Positions 16,096 to 24,707 of a stretch of DNA of 36,357 nucleotides are shown here, in pieces. The stretch is from an uncultured Shewanella sp. (GTDB lineage Bacteria; Pseudomonadota; Gammaproteobacteria; Enterobacterales; Shewanellaceae): contig NZ_CANLZC010000056.1 of NCBI RefSeq assembly GCF_947495455.1, positions 1 to 36,357 of the forward strand, read 5' to 3'. Each line of letters starts with the position of its first letter. Within the stretch, counting starts at the first letter, position 1. A program made the position numbers and the translations under genes. The notes beneath the pieces are model-generated. The model saw nothing but the letters and a program-made list of their open reading frames with translations. It was not told where the DNA came from and ran no database searches.

Positions 16096-17043
16096 GTGCC
16101 TGACATTAAACTTTTTGCTGGTAACGCTACACCTAGTCTCGCTAAAAAAATTGCTGAACGTTTATTTTGTAAACTTGGAGACGCAGAAGTTGGCGTATTC
16201 AGCGACGGTGAGATCAGTGTCCAGATCAATGAAAATGTGCGAGGAGCGGATGTTTTCATCATTCAATCGACTTGTGCGCCGACCAATGATCACTTAATGG
16301 AACTGATCGTCATGGTTGATGCGCTTCGTCGCGCATCAGCAGGCCGTATCACAGCCGTTATACCTTACTTTGGTTATGCTCGCCAAGATCGCCGTGTCCG
16401 CAGTGCACGTGTGCCCATTACAGCAAAAGTGGTTGCTGATTTCTTGTCCAGTGTAGGTGTAGACAGAGTCTTGACTTGCGATTTACATGCTGAGCAGATC
16501 CAAGGATTCTTTGATGTTCCCGTGGACAATGTCTTTGGTAGCCCTGTATTGCTAGAAGACATGATGCAAAAAGAGCTGGAAAACCCCGTTGTCGTCTCAC
16601 CTGATATTGGCGGTGTCGTTCGTGCTCGTGCTGTCGCCAAACTCCTAGACGATTCCGATCTGGCCATTATTGATAAGCGTCGTCCACAAGCCAATGTGGC
16701 TCAAGTGATGCACATCATTGGTGATGTCCAAGGCCGAGACTGTATTATTGTCGATGATATGATCGATACAGGTGGAACACTTTGTAAAGCCGCTGAAGCC
16801 TTAAAAGAGCATGGGGCAAATCGCGTTTTTGCTTATGCAACCCACCCTGTTTTTTCAGGTAACGCAGTGCAAAATATCAAAGACTCTGTGATCGATGAAG
16901 TGATCGTCACTGATACTATTCCTCTCAGTAAAGAAATTCAGGCCCTTGATAAAGTGTCTCAATTGACTATGTCCACTGTCATGGCTGAAGCAATACGCCG
17001 CGTCAGTAATGAAGAATCGATTTCCGCTATGTTTGAGCACTAG
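16096..17043 (+). CDS. prs: Ribose-phosphate pyrophosphokinase
   Basis: This 315-residue PRPP synthase makes phosphoribosyl pyrophosphate from ribose 5-phosphate and ATP for purine, pyrimidine, histidine, tryptophan and NAD synthesis. Signatures include FSDGEISVQI, the ATP flexible-loop region YFGYARQDRR, DLHAEQIQGFFD, and the PRPP loop DDMIDTGGTLCKAAEAL. It starts with GTG at 16096, with GAGG about 8 bases upstream. The sequence is very close to what I recall of Shewanella Prs. In many relatives pth and ychF follow prs; here a convergent efflux gene follows instead. Confidence 0.98.
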   Translation: MPDIKLFAGNATPSLAKKIAERLFCKLGDAEVGVFSDGEISVQINENVRGADVFIIQSTCAPTNDHLMELIVMVDALRRASAGRITAVIPYFGYARQDRRVRSARVPITAKVVADFLSSVGVDRVLTCDLHAEQIQGFFDVPVDNVFGSPVLLEDMMQKELENPVVVSPDIGGVVRARAVAKLLDDSDLAIIDKRRPQANVAQVMHIIGDVQGRDCIIVDDMIDTGGTLCKAAEALKEHGANRVFAYATHPVFSGNAVQNIKDSVIDEVIVTDTIPLSKEIQALDKVSQLTMSTVMAEAIRRVSNEESISAMFEH

Positions 17044-17103
17044 TACTGCATTGAGCGCTAATGCGGCAACTCATTTTTAATCGATAAAATGACATTTCTG
17101 ATC

Positions 17104-17129
17104 AAAAGCACACTAAGCCGTGTGCTTTT
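17104..17129. terminator. Bidirectional terminator between prs and the efflux gene
   Basis: A 10-bp perfect stem (AAAAGCACAC 17104-17113, GTGTGCTTTT 17120-17129) has a 6-base loop and T-runs on both strands. It lies between the convergent prs and MFS genes and can serve both. Confidence 0.85.
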
Positions 17130-18344
17130 TCATTTTACGCTTGATTTATCTCGCCTAAATTGATTCAAAATTCCCCCTAATAACCCTATGGAGATAACGA
17201 TAAAAAACAGACTGAAATTGACTGCTGTATTGGCAAACTGTGACATAAAAAATGTCCCTAATAAACTTCCTAGGCCATAACGAATACAAGCTAATACTGC
17301 ACTTGCCGCTCCGCCCATAGCTTTGAAATCTTCCATTGCAGCCGCTAAAGAAGGCCCAAAACAAAAAGCCACTCCCCAAAAAAGTAACCAAGCCGGTAAA
17401 ATGAAGGTCACTGCATTTTTAGCAATATAAAGATTACTCAGCAACATCAAGAGTGCGCCTATTAGCATCAAGCTTGCACCGAGAATGATACTGCGATTAA
17501 GTCCAAGGAGCTCCACCCACCGAGTAGAACAAAAAGCCCCCATGGCAAACATAAGGGCGCAGCTCGCAAAATAAAAACCATAGGCCTGCTGACTCACATG
17601 GTATTGTTCAATCAATATGAAGGGGGAAATACTGGTTAATGTAAAAAATAAAATCGTACTCGCAGTACTGAAAACACTGTAACCTAATAGCGATTTATTT
17701 CGAATGATTAAAGAATAGTTTTTAAAAACTTGCCTAAAATTCAATGGTTGGCGAGGCTGAAAGCGACTCGTATCTTCAACAAAAATAACGGCTATCAATA
17801 AGGCAACAATGCCAAAAATAAATAACACGATGAAGGCGGCTCTAAAACTATGAAATTGATCTTGTAATAAACTGCCCACAACTGGGCCAACCAAAGTCCC
17901 TAATGTGGCAGCGCTGGATAAAAAACCATAACCTTTCGCCGCCACAACGCCAACATAGCGATCACGAATAATAGCATAAGCGGTCACAACGGCCGCTGAA
18001 GCCGCTAAGCCTTGTATCACCCTTGCAATGATCAAACTCTCAACACTTGAGGAAACAATGCAATAAAGCGAGCCTAAAATATAAACCAATAGTGCAGAGA
18101 TGGCGCTCATACGCCGACCAAATCGATCGGATAAGGGACCAAAAATAAGTTGCCCAACTCCCATCGATAAAGTGTACGCTGTCATAGTTAACTGAGATTC
18201 AACCTGAGAGCTCGATAGCATACGCATCATATTAGGTAATGAAGGGGCGTAAATATCCAGAGATAAGGTGATAATACCCACCATAGGCGCTAAAACTAAG
18301 CCGACCCCCAACATATTATTAGGCAGTTTTGCATTAAATATCAC
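17130..18344 (-). CDS. Bcr/CflA-type MFS multidrug efflux transporter
   Basis: This is a 404-residue, 12-segment major facilitator. SLDIYAPSLPNMMRML in the first segment, the motif A loop GPLSDRFGRRMS near residue 69, the motif C-like LGTLVGPVVGSLL and the overall length fit the drug:proton antiporter subfamily containing Bcr and CflA. The substrate cannot be read from sequence (bicyclomycin, sulfonamides and others in relatives). It converges on prs across a bidirectional terminator. No regulator gene is adjacent. Confidence 0.85.
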   Translation of the reverse strand: MIFNAKLPNNMLGVGLVLAPMVGIITLSLDIYAPSLPNMMRMLSSSQVESQLTMTAYTLSMGVGQLIFGPLSDRFGRRMSAISALLVYILGSLYCIVSSSVESLIIARVIQGLAASAAVVTAYAIIRDRYVGVVAAKGYGFLSSAATLGTLVGPVVGSLLQDQFHSFRAAFIVLFIFGIVALLIAVIFVEDTSRFQPRQPLNFRQVFKNYSLIIRNKSLLGYSVFSTASTILFFTLTSISPFILIEQYHVSQQAYGFYFASCALMFAMGAFCSTRWVELLGLNRSIILGASLMLIGALLMLLSNLYIAKNAVTFILPAWLLFWGVAFCFGPSLAAAMEDFKAMGGAASAVLACIRYGLGSLLGTFFMSQFANTAVNFSLFFIVISIGLLGGILNQFRRDKSSVK

Positions 18345-18447
18345 TCACTCATCTCCTAATAGTTTAAAATTCACGATAAAAAGCGCTTAAAAAATAAAAG
18401 TAAGCATTTGATTAAGATGTAATTTATGATTTAGTCGCTATTTCACA

Positions 18448-19485
18448 TTAAATCAGTTTTGCAAGCGACTGGGTTAATACTGTCGCTGACACTTCTTTAC
18501 AGCCCGTCGCATTTTGCCCACACCATAGTGGCGAAAAGTCTTTACTGCCTTTCGCTTCTGCTTTTTTTCGAATAGCAGCCATACTCATTGCCGCTAACGG
18601 AAAAGGAGGAACGGCTGAATGCGTGACCCCCAACTCAGACATGACTCTATTCACAATGCCTCGTGCAGGCTTTCCTGAGAACAGTGTGGTCAATGCCGTA
18701 TATCGAGCTTGAGGACTTTTAATGGCTTCACGATGTATAACCGTTGTTTTAGCTTCATCACATAATAAATATGCTGTTCCCACCTGTACAGCTAACGCAC
18801 CAAAAGACAGTGCCAATTTGACGGTTTGTGCATCTACAATACCGCCAGCGGCAATAACAGGTAATTTAACCTGCCCAATAATCTGCGGTAATAGCGCATA
18901 AGTCCCAAGCTGAGTACTCAGATCTTGAGTGAGAAACATGCCTCTATGGCCACCAGCCTCAATACCTTGAGCAATAATGGCATCAGCGCCATTTGCTTCT
19001 AGCCATTTCGCTTCCTCGACAGTTGTCGCCGTTGATAGCACTTTTGCCCCCCAAGACTTAACCCGCGCTAATAAGACTTTATTGGGTAAACCAAAATGAA
19101 AACTGACAAATTCAGGCTGATAAGGCTCAATGATATCCGCAATGTCATGGCTAAAAGGGCGCCTTTTAGCCCCTTGAGTAATATCACTTTCTTGAACGCC
19201 ATATTCTAAAAAATAAGGCTTTAATGCCGCTCGCCATGTTAATTCAATAGCATGGTTATATTCAGGAGAAACGTGACAGAAAAAATTAAGATTAATAGGC
19301 GTTGATACCTGCTTTTTCAATTTTTCGACTTCGAATTTTAACAGTTCAGCACTCAACATGGCGCAAGGCAATGAGCCCATTCCACCGGCCTTAGCGACGG
19401 CAATCGCTAACTCGCTATCTTGCACCCCCGCCATCGGCGCTTGAATGATAGGTAAAGTAACTCCCAAAAAATCTTGAAATGCCAT
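18448..19485 (-). CDS. Nitronate monooxygenase (2-nitropropane dioxygenase family)
   Basis: This 345-residue FMN-dependent TIM-barrel enzyme oxidises alkyl nitronates such as propionate 3-nitronate to the carbonyl compound and nitrite. LPIIQAPMAGVQDSELAIAV, the glycine-rich KAGGMGSLPCAM, NLNFFCH, VSFHFGLP, the catalytic-histidine segment QGIEAGGHRG and the FMN-phosphate region VIAAGGIVD are all visible, as in class I nitronate monooxygenases. It is probably a single-gene unit. Detoxification of nitro compounds is the usual role. Confidence 0.88.
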   Translation of the reverse strand: MAFQDFLGVTLPIIQAPMAGVQDSELAIAVAKAGGMGSLPCAMLSAELLKFEVEKLKKQVSTPINLNFFCHVSPEYNHAIELTWRAALKPYFLEYGVQESDITQGAKRRPFSHDIADIIEPYQPEFVSFHFGLPNKVLLARVKSWGAKVLSTATTVEEAKWLEANGADAIIAQGIEAGGHRGMFLTQDLSTQLGTYALLPQIIGQVKLPVIAAGGIVDAQTVKLALSFGALAVQVGTAYLLCDEAKTTVIHREAIKSPQARYTALTTLFSGKPARGIVNRVMSELGVTHSAVPPFPLAAMSMAAIRKKAEAKGSKDFSPLWCGQNATGCKEVSATVLTQSLAKLI

Positions 19486-19927
19486 AATTCAATCTCTCCA
19501 ATGAGCCCCTGCAATAAAGATACTCCAAATCAATCAAAGAATGTGCTTTTCAAGAAAATATTTAAGCCGCGTCTTGGTATCTATTCCCATGATACTTCAA
19601 GATGCCTGTTTTCAGAGTGCATAAAAGTGCCTTACTCAAGGCGGGCTCTTCTTAAAAAACAAAGGAGCCGAAATACTTATTGCCTTTTAGAATGATACTA
19701 AGGTAGAGGTCGATGCTTTGACACACTTCCAAGGAGCCGGCTCTTGTTAGCAAAGCGGAGAGCATTTTATATTGTTTTATTAAACATCGACTTAAAATAA
19801 CTAGGCTCGATGTTTAGCTGAGCATCAAGGATGTTAGAAATGGCATTTATGCAGGAATAATTAATGACCTTATCTAAAAGGTATTTAATTCCAGTTGAAT
19901 CCTGCATACACCTTAAAAATCTGTCTG
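19486..19927. other. Intergenic region with two sizeable inverted repeats
   Basis: No gene is supported in these 442 bases. A 10-bp palindrome, GAGCCGGCTC, lies at 19734-19743. A perfect 10-bp inverted repeat with a 16-base loop pairs TAAACATCGA (19781-19790) with TCGATGTTTA (19807-19816). A 59-base imperfect palindrome at 19849-19907 pairs ATGCAGGA with TCCTGCAT and contains inner stems (GGAAT/ATTCC, AATTAA/TTAATT, ACCTT/AAGGT). The last lies about 20 bases beyond the stop of the next leftward gene and could be its transcript end, although there is no T-tract. The rest, near 19580-19720, looks like worn repeat DNA that I cannot name. Confidence 0.5.
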
Positions 19928-20548
19928 TTAACCCACCATAGTTAAGTCGTTTTCCATAATGTACATAGTATTTGTACTGATCCCTGTGGTATTTGCCTCA
20001 ATTTTGGTTGTATGACTGTCTACCGCAGTCTCAACCGCTGTCACTCTAGCCGATACCGCTGATATTTCGGTCGTTTTTTCCTGTATATCCGTTACTGTTT
20101 CCTCTATTCTAGAAACCGTTGTCGCCAATTTACTTGCCGTCGCTTCAATCTGATTGGTTGTTCCTTTAATCTCATCACCAACGATATTAACTTTGGCTTG
20201 TAACGCATGCAGTTGGGACAAAGTGGCTTTAGCCTCTTCAGCGACCACTTTAGTACGGGCACCAAACAAACTGTTTGCCGTTGCAACGACCTTATCGTTC
20301 TTCACTTCTAAATAGGTTTTACTCGTACTGACTTTGACTTCAGCTGTCGCGTTCACAATAAATTTGGCAGCAACCGTAATATCCACCACAGCACCAATAT
20401 TAATCCCTGTCGACAAAGCCAATTTATAGCTATTATAATTCCCCACGACTATACTGGTACTGGAACCAACCACATAAGAAAAGCTGTAATCTGTAACAAT
20501 TTTTAGCCCTGTCATCGTTGTACTATCTTCTAAAAACGTCGTAGACAT
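19928..20548 (-). CDS. Unrecognised beta-rich/coiled-coil protein, paralog A
   Basis: This is a 206-residue protein of unknown function. Residues 15-75 are rich in alternating V/I/T/S, as in beta strands, with the core FSYVVGSSTSIVVGNYN (residues 23-39). Residues 100-190 look like a long alpha-helical coiled coil dominated by Ala, Thr, Val, Glu, including ETVTDIQEKTTEIS. There is no signal peptide, membrane segment or cysteine. It is a diverged paralog of the gene at 21638-22282, down to the translation start: both have GAGGTAT, four bases, then ATG TCT ACG AC. The architecture suggests an oligomeric rod with a beta head, as in phage tail or secretion-tip parts, but that is a guess. A dead transposase lies between the two copies. 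Confidence 0.7.
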   Translation of the reverse strand: MSTTFLEDSTTMTGLKIVTDYSFSYVVGSSTSIVVGNYNSYKLALSTGINIGAVVDITVAAKFIVNATAEVKVSTSKTYLEVKNDKVVATANSLFGARTKVVAEEAKATLSQLHALQAKVNIVGDEIKGTTNQIEATASKLATTVSRIEETVTDIQEKTTEISAVSARVTAVETAVDSHTTKIEANTTGISTNTMYIMENDLTMVG

Positions 20549-20971
20549 AGGTATACCTCGCCATCAAAGATTGAAATGAAAAAACGAATACAAAGAAAAA
20601 TTAAAGTTTGAAGTAAAAATTATATAGAGCAATTGTTTTAAATAATATCAACCCAGTTAACTCATCACTTAAAATAAATGACCAATTTATGCCTTTCAAT
20701 ATAACGTACTATGTAATGTTTTATTTTAAAAGCCCAATTTACTAACCTTTACTTATTATAACGATATCAACGAATACGGCAGTAGAGTGACAAATACTCC
20801 CGCTATAAGTTCCAAATAATCAGTATCATTAAAATTAATTTATTAATTAAGCATAATGACAAAGGTTTATAATATAAAAATATCATTATCAATAATTTCT
20901 ATTTTATTTTCGGCTATGCTTACACTTTTCTTATCAATTAGCACTTCCACCTTCAAGTGTCTATTTAATTG
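20549..20971. other. AT-rich upstream region of paralog A
   Basis: No gene is visible in these 423 bases. The region is strongly AT-rich and should contain the leftward promoter of the 206-residue protein gene. The right part runs into the remains of an IS1595-type transposase. I see no clear operator, riboswitch or terminator. Confidence 0.4.
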
Positions 20972-21530
20972 TGCAATCAAAAATCGGTATTTCATCTTTA
21001 TCAATTAAATCTCAAATAAGCGTGTCTTATAATACAGCTTGGCATGTGAAACAAAAAATCAGACAAATAATCATACAAACAATCAAATAGCGAGATCATA
21101 AACACCAATTATCGAGTATTGTTCAAGTTAATAACGTGTATTATTGCGGTAAGCGTCATGGTGGAAAACAAGGTCGAGATTCAGAAAATAAATTGCCTTT
21201 TATCTCAGTAGTATCCACGAATAGTGAAGGCCATCCTCCTTATATGAACTTTAATGTTGTAAAAGGATTCCATTTAACCTAGGTCTCCTGTTGGGCAAAA
21301 ACACTTAGCTAAAGGAAATACGCTCATATTCGATAGACTCGCTTGCTTTAGTGCAGTAAAGAGGCGGAATGTGAGCATTTCACTATAGTAACAGGTGGCG
21401 TTCCAGAAAGTGTGACGAAACAGTAATTCATTTAGAGCAATACGATGGTAGGGAATGTAAAAAATGCCAAGTTCTCATGATGAAAACAAACAACATCAAG
21501 CGACATACAAGCAATTGATAATATATTAAA
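20972..21530 (+). pseudogene. Remnant of an IS1595-family (ISXO2-like) transposase
   Basis: Reading rightward across frames gives consecutive pieces of an ISXO2-type transposase: VSYNTAWHVKQKI, then KRHGGKQGRDSENKLPF, VVSTNSEGHPPYMNFNVVKG, HLAKGNTLIFDRLACFSAVK, EHFTIVTGGVPESVTKQ and SNTMVGNVKNA. Pieces are separated by in-frame stops (for example after QTIK and after FHLT) and by frameshifts. The start of the gene and the usual catalytic DDAY are damaged (NNVY where DDAY is expected). It cannot make a working enzyme. It occupies the space between two paralogous genes; element ends were not identified. Confidence 0.8.
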
Positions 21531-21637
21531 AAGTGTGAATAAAATCCATTGTGACTAATTGAGTCAAAATAATATTCATTCGCTTGCGCGTACGAAATAT
21601 TTATTAAATGTGGTCGCTTATTGCTGAGATCTAGGCA

Positions 21638-22282
21638 TTACTCAATAATGGTAACGCCTGAACTCAGAATAGTGATCCCTGTTACTTCTTGAACACTAGT
21701 CTCACTTAACTCGCATTTATATTGACTTTGTTTAATTTCTGTTACTGTTTCACTAATTTCAGTGGTGGTCTCTTGTATGTTAGTCGTTGTCTGTTCCAGC
21801 TTGGTAACACGATCCGCAATACTAACACTCTCAGCAACAACTTTATTACCAATAACTTGAACGTCAGTCCCCAGTGCTACAGCGTTTTCTTCAATAGCTT
21901 CTATCTTTTCTTCTACCAGTCCAAGTGAGTACAGTGCAATTTTGGCTTCATCAGCTGCGATTCTTAATTTTGCTGCAGCAAGCTCCTTCTTGTCTGCCAC
22001 AACCTTGGTACTATTTGCTCCGAAGTACACCCGTTCAGCTTTAAACTCATAAGCTACCAAACTAAGGCTCGTTTTAAGAGCTAGCGTCACATCCAATTTT
22101 CCTCCAACGGTTAAACCAACATAGGTCCCAAACTTAACATTATTATAATCCCCCACTGTAACACTGGTACTAGTACCCAAAACAAAAGAAAATTTTGCCT
22201 CAGCTGTAAGTTTATATCCTTTAAAAGTTGCCACTTCCGTTGCAGTATTAAGATCTGAAGAAAAATCCTTAGTCGTAGACAT
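21638..22282 (-). CDS. Unrecognised beta-rich/coiled-coil protein, paralog B
   Basis: This is a 214-residue protein of unknown function starting at the ATG of MSTTKDFSSD. An in-frame ATG two codons upstream exists, but GAGGTAT sits at the right distance from the chosen one, exactly as in paralog A. The core FSFVLGTSTSVTVGDYN (residues 31-47) and the following LTVGGKLDVTLALK match paralog A (SYVVGSSTSIVVGNYN, then INIGAVVDITVAAK). Residues 90-185 form a probable coiled coil with EQTTTNIQETTTEIS, again parallel to A. The end (residues 190-214) is beta-like and unlike A. There is no signal peptide or membrane segment. Duplication followed by strong divergence is clear; function is not. Confidence 0.7.
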   Translation of the reverse strand: MSTTKDFSSDLNTATEVATFKGYKLTAEAKFSFVLGTSTSVTVGDYNNVKFGTYVGLTVGGKLDVTLALKTSLSLVAYEFKAERVYFGANSTKVVADKKELAAAKLRIAADEAKIALYSLGLVEEKIEAIEENAVALGTDVQVIGNKVVAESVSIADRVTKLEQTTTNIQETTTEISETVTEIKQSQYKCELSETSVQEVTGITILSSGVTIIE

Positions 22283-22573
22283 AAGCATACCTCATGAGCA
22301 GTTACCCTCTTTAATACTATCTATTAAAAACAAAATTCTGGACGATTATTGACCACCAAATAAATAAGCAAACCAATGTTTGCAGTTCTTTACCTTAGAT
22401 AATGATTATTTACCAATCAAGTTAACATAAAAATGTGGTGATTTATATTTTTAGTCTAAAAAATGAAAAGTTTCTTATTTTTTCACTATAAACTTTCATT
22501 TATCAATGTTAATTTTAGCAACCTAGTGAAAACACAGTAAATACAAATAAATCTCCGCTGATACAGGTAGAAT

Positions 22574-23689
22574 TTATACCGAATCAAAAATAAGCACAAT
22601 ATAAGCTGCGAATAGCGTCAAATGAACCACTCCCTGCATAATATTCGTTCTTCGACTCACAAACGTCACCACACTGACTAATAATGTCAATATCAACAAC
22701 ATAGACTCAAGTGGATCAAGCCCTAATTCTACAGGTAAAGCCGTGATCCAACCGACACACAATACTGCAGGGATCGTTAAGCCTATCGTTGCCAATGCCG
22801 AACCCAAACAAATATTCACGGATCTTTGTAACTGATTCGCCAAAGCAGAATTAACTGCGCTTAATCCTTCGGGCGTTAAAATAATCGCGGCAATGAGAAA
22901 ACCACCTAACTCTACAGGTGCATGAGTCAACACAATTACATGGTCAATATACACCGCTAACTGTTTTGACAAGAAGACAATGGCAAGGATCGCAGCAATT
23001 AACATAACAAAATGGTAAGACGTGGTTTTTACGATTAAGTTATGTTCATTACTCTCTGTCGGTGTGATCGACTGACGTTTATTTTCCGGTGGTTGAAAAA
23101 TATCACTGTGGGTTGTCGTTTGAATAACTAAAAATACACCATACAATACCGTTGCCGTAATGCCCAAAAAAATCGCCAATAACGGCGAAAGTGTTCCTCC
23201 CTGACTTGAAGCTGTAAAACTTGGCATAACAAGCCCAAGTACAGCCAAGGGGATCAAAACAGACAAGTATGTATTCGCTCCTTGCACATTATAACTTTGC
23301 ATTTTGTGACGCCAACCACCCACTAATAAACTGATCCCCACCAAACCATTAAGAATAATCATTACCACAGAGAACATAGTATCTCTTGCCAATGTGGAAC
23401 TATCAGCTCCCGTTAACATCACTGAAGAAATCAAGGCAACTTCAATAAAAATAACAGCCAGCGTCAAAATCAAAGTACCATAAGGTTCCCCTAAAATAAC
23501 CGCAAGTGATTCCGCATGCCGTACGACATTAAAAGCTCCCCAAAGCATAATGAGAAAAACAACAATGAGCAGTAGAACACTCTCACTATTCCCTAAATTT
23601 TGTGGTGACAAGTTATCTTTTAAAAATAGAAAAACACCCAATAGTAAAAAGCAACATAGCGTTGCAAGCTCTTGTCGTATTACTCTCAT
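22574..23689 (-). CDS. chaA: Calcium(sodium, potassium)/proton antiporter, ChaA-type
   Basis: This 371-residue inner-membrane cation/proton exchanger of the CaCA superfamily has about 11 hydrophobic segments. The first signature HAESLAVILGEPYGTLILT contains the conserved acidic GEPYGT motif; the second repeat shows LGGFLIAAIILTPEGLSAV and NICLGSALATIGLTIPA. LARDTMFSVVMIILNGLVG is close to E. coli ChaA. A hydrophilic loop near residues 200-220 separates the two halves. It would extrude cations at alkaline pH or high salt. It is a single gene with no obvious partner. Confidence 0.88.
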   Translation of the reverse strand: MRVIRQELATLCCFLLLGVFLFLKDNLSPQNLGNSESVLLLIVVFLIMLWGAFNVVRHAESLAVILGEPYGTLILTLAVIFIEVALISSVMLTGADSSTLARDTMFSVVMIILNGLVGISLLVGGWRHKMQSYNVQGANTYLSVLIPLAVLGLVMPSFTASSQGGTLSPLLAIFLGITATVLYGVFLVIQTTTHSDIFQPPENKRQSITPTESNEHNLIVKTTSYHFVMLIAAILAIVFLSKQLAVYIDHVIVLTHAPVELGGFLIAAIILTPEGLSAVNSALANQLQRSVNICLGSALATIGLTIPAVLCVGWITALPVELGLDPLESMLLILTLLVSVVTFVSRRTNIMQGVVHLTLFAAYIVLIFDSV

Positions 23690-23924
23690 TAACCTTCCCT
23701 TACTGAATTCTCATAAACATTGGCTGAGTCAATATTCATAAGCATAGTTAAGGATTTCACGCTTTAAGAAAAATCTGTAATGATAATTCCCTTTAGCAAG
23801 GCGCCATTCAGGCGCAATCACATTGCTAAAATGAAAAAGGGCTCTTTTGCCTATACAAATGACAATATCCACACTTTAAAAAGTAGCGCGAAAGGAGAAA
23901 ATCTAAAAGAAATCAGAAAAGACA

Positions 23925-23950
23925 AAGGCCTAGCATTTCTGCTAGGCCTT
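23925..23950 (-). terminator. Terminator of tRNA-Trp
   Basis: A perfect 11-bp stem (AAGGCCTAGCA 23925-23935, TGCTAGGCCTT 23940-23950) with a 4-base loop ends, in the leftward direction, in TTTGTCTTTT. It lies 9 bases beyond the 3' end of the tRNA. Confidence 0.88.
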
Positions 23951-23958
23951 CTGGTATT

Positions 23959-24035
23959 TGGCAGGGGTGGAGAGACTCGAACTCCCAACCATCGGTTTTG
24001 GAGACCGCTGTTCTACCAATTGGAACTACACCCCT
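23959..24035 (-). tRNA. tRNA-Trp (anticodon CCA)
   Basis: This is a 77-base cloverleaf with encoded CCA. The acceptor stem AGGGGTG pairs with CACCCCT, the anticodon loop is CTCCAAA (anticodon CCA), and the T arm contains GGGAG, TTCGAGT and CTCTCC. The first anticodon-stem pair is a G-A mismatch, where E. coli has C-G. A terminator follows immediately. Confidence 0.97.
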
Positions 24036-24385
24036 GTTGACGAGACGCATTATGCTGAAAAGCATGGCAAAGGTAAAGTACTTTTTTACAATAAACAGTT
24101 AAGCGAATAATTTTCAATCACACTGGTGTTTTGTTATTCAAAACAGGTATCGAACAGACGTTTTTCGAGCAGCGCTGAGTTTATTCACTAAATTGCTTAC
24201 AAGCTCTCAGATTATATCGATATAAATTAACCTAGATCATTGAAAGCTCAAATAACCTCCTTTATTGTTACTTAATCATACATTTGTCACAAATTTGTTA
24301 TCGATTAAATACGTAAAAACGAGTACCCTCAACAGCAGCCATATATTTATCTGTATATTTGAGCTCTTAGAAGTAGGAAATACTA
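24036..24385 (+). promoter_or_regulatory. Upstream control region of the hcn operon
   Basis: This 350-bp AT-rich region contains no gene. At 24295-24308 TTGTT-ATCG-ATTAA matches 8 of 10 positions of the FNR/ANR consensus TTGAT-N4-ATCAA; hcn operons in pseudomonads are controlled by ANR. A possible -35 TTGTCA (24284-24289) and -10-like TAAATA (24306-24311) would place this site on the core promoter. Short palindromes TATATCGATATA (near 24215) and TTTGTCACAAA (near 24284) are also present. The site assignments are by eye only. Confidence 0.4.
24372..24384 (+). promoter_or_regulatory. GGA-loop mini-hairpin over the hcnA ribosome binding site
   Basis: AGTA-GGAAA-TACT forms a 4-bp stem with the Shine-Dalgarno GGAAA in the loop, ending one base before the ATG. 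A GGA in a loop over the ribosome binding site is the usual target of CsrA/RsmA, and RsmA is known to repress hcnA in Pseudomonas. The stem is short, so this is suggestive only. Confidence 0.3.
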
Positions 24386-24706
24386 ATGAATAAAAATGAA
24401 AAGCGACTCAGAAATCACGATATCGTTCCAACCAGCGGCCAGTCAACTCGAGTTTGGGTCGATAACCAATCAGTCGACGCCATTCCAGGAGAAAACATTC
24501 TCAGTGTCCTATTTGCTGTAGGCAAAAGAACAATAACCAAAAATGATCACGGCAAAGTCACTGGCGCCTATTGCGGTATGGGAGTTTGTCATTGCTGTAC
24601 CGTCAAAGTGAACGGGCAACATAAAGTAAAAGCATGTCAAACACTCATCGAGCCTGAAATGCAAATTATCACTCAAGTCAACCGCCTGCACGATGAAGGA
24701 TTATAA
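24386..24706 (+). CDS. hcnA: Hydrogen cyanide synthase subunit HcnA
   Basis: This 106-residue [2Fe-2S] protein is the small subunit of the membrane-associated hydrogen cyanide synthase, which oxidises glycine to HCN and CO2. The cluster motif is C63-GMGV-C68-HCC (70, 71) with C84 after the spacer. KNDHGKVTGAYCGMGVCHCC and KACQTLIEPEM are nearly the same as Pseudomonas HcnA, which is more specific than the general resemblance to opine or hydroxyproline dehydrogenase gamma subunits. GGAAA lies in the leader just before the ATG. It is first in a three-gene operon; hcnB follows one base after its stop. Confidence 0.92.
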   Translation: MNKNEKRLRNHDIVPTSGQSTRVWVDNQSVDAIPGENILSVLFAVGKRTITKNDHGKVTGAYCGMGVCHCCTVKVNGQHKVKACQTLIEPEMQIITQVNRLHDEGL

Positions 24707-24707
24707 T

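Noticed and set aside
19849..19907. Integron attC site
   Set aside because: The palindrome has about the right length but lacks the conserved GTTRRRY/RYYYAAC end boxes, and no integrase gene is present.
23780..24040. Rightward open frame ending in the tRNA-Trp region
   Set aside because: Its last third is the complement of the tRNA and its terminator; no coding signal remains.
24693..24707. Earlier ATG for hcnB
   Set aside because: It would overlap hcnA, whereas GAAGGA at 24695-24700 is correctly spaced for the ATG at 24708.
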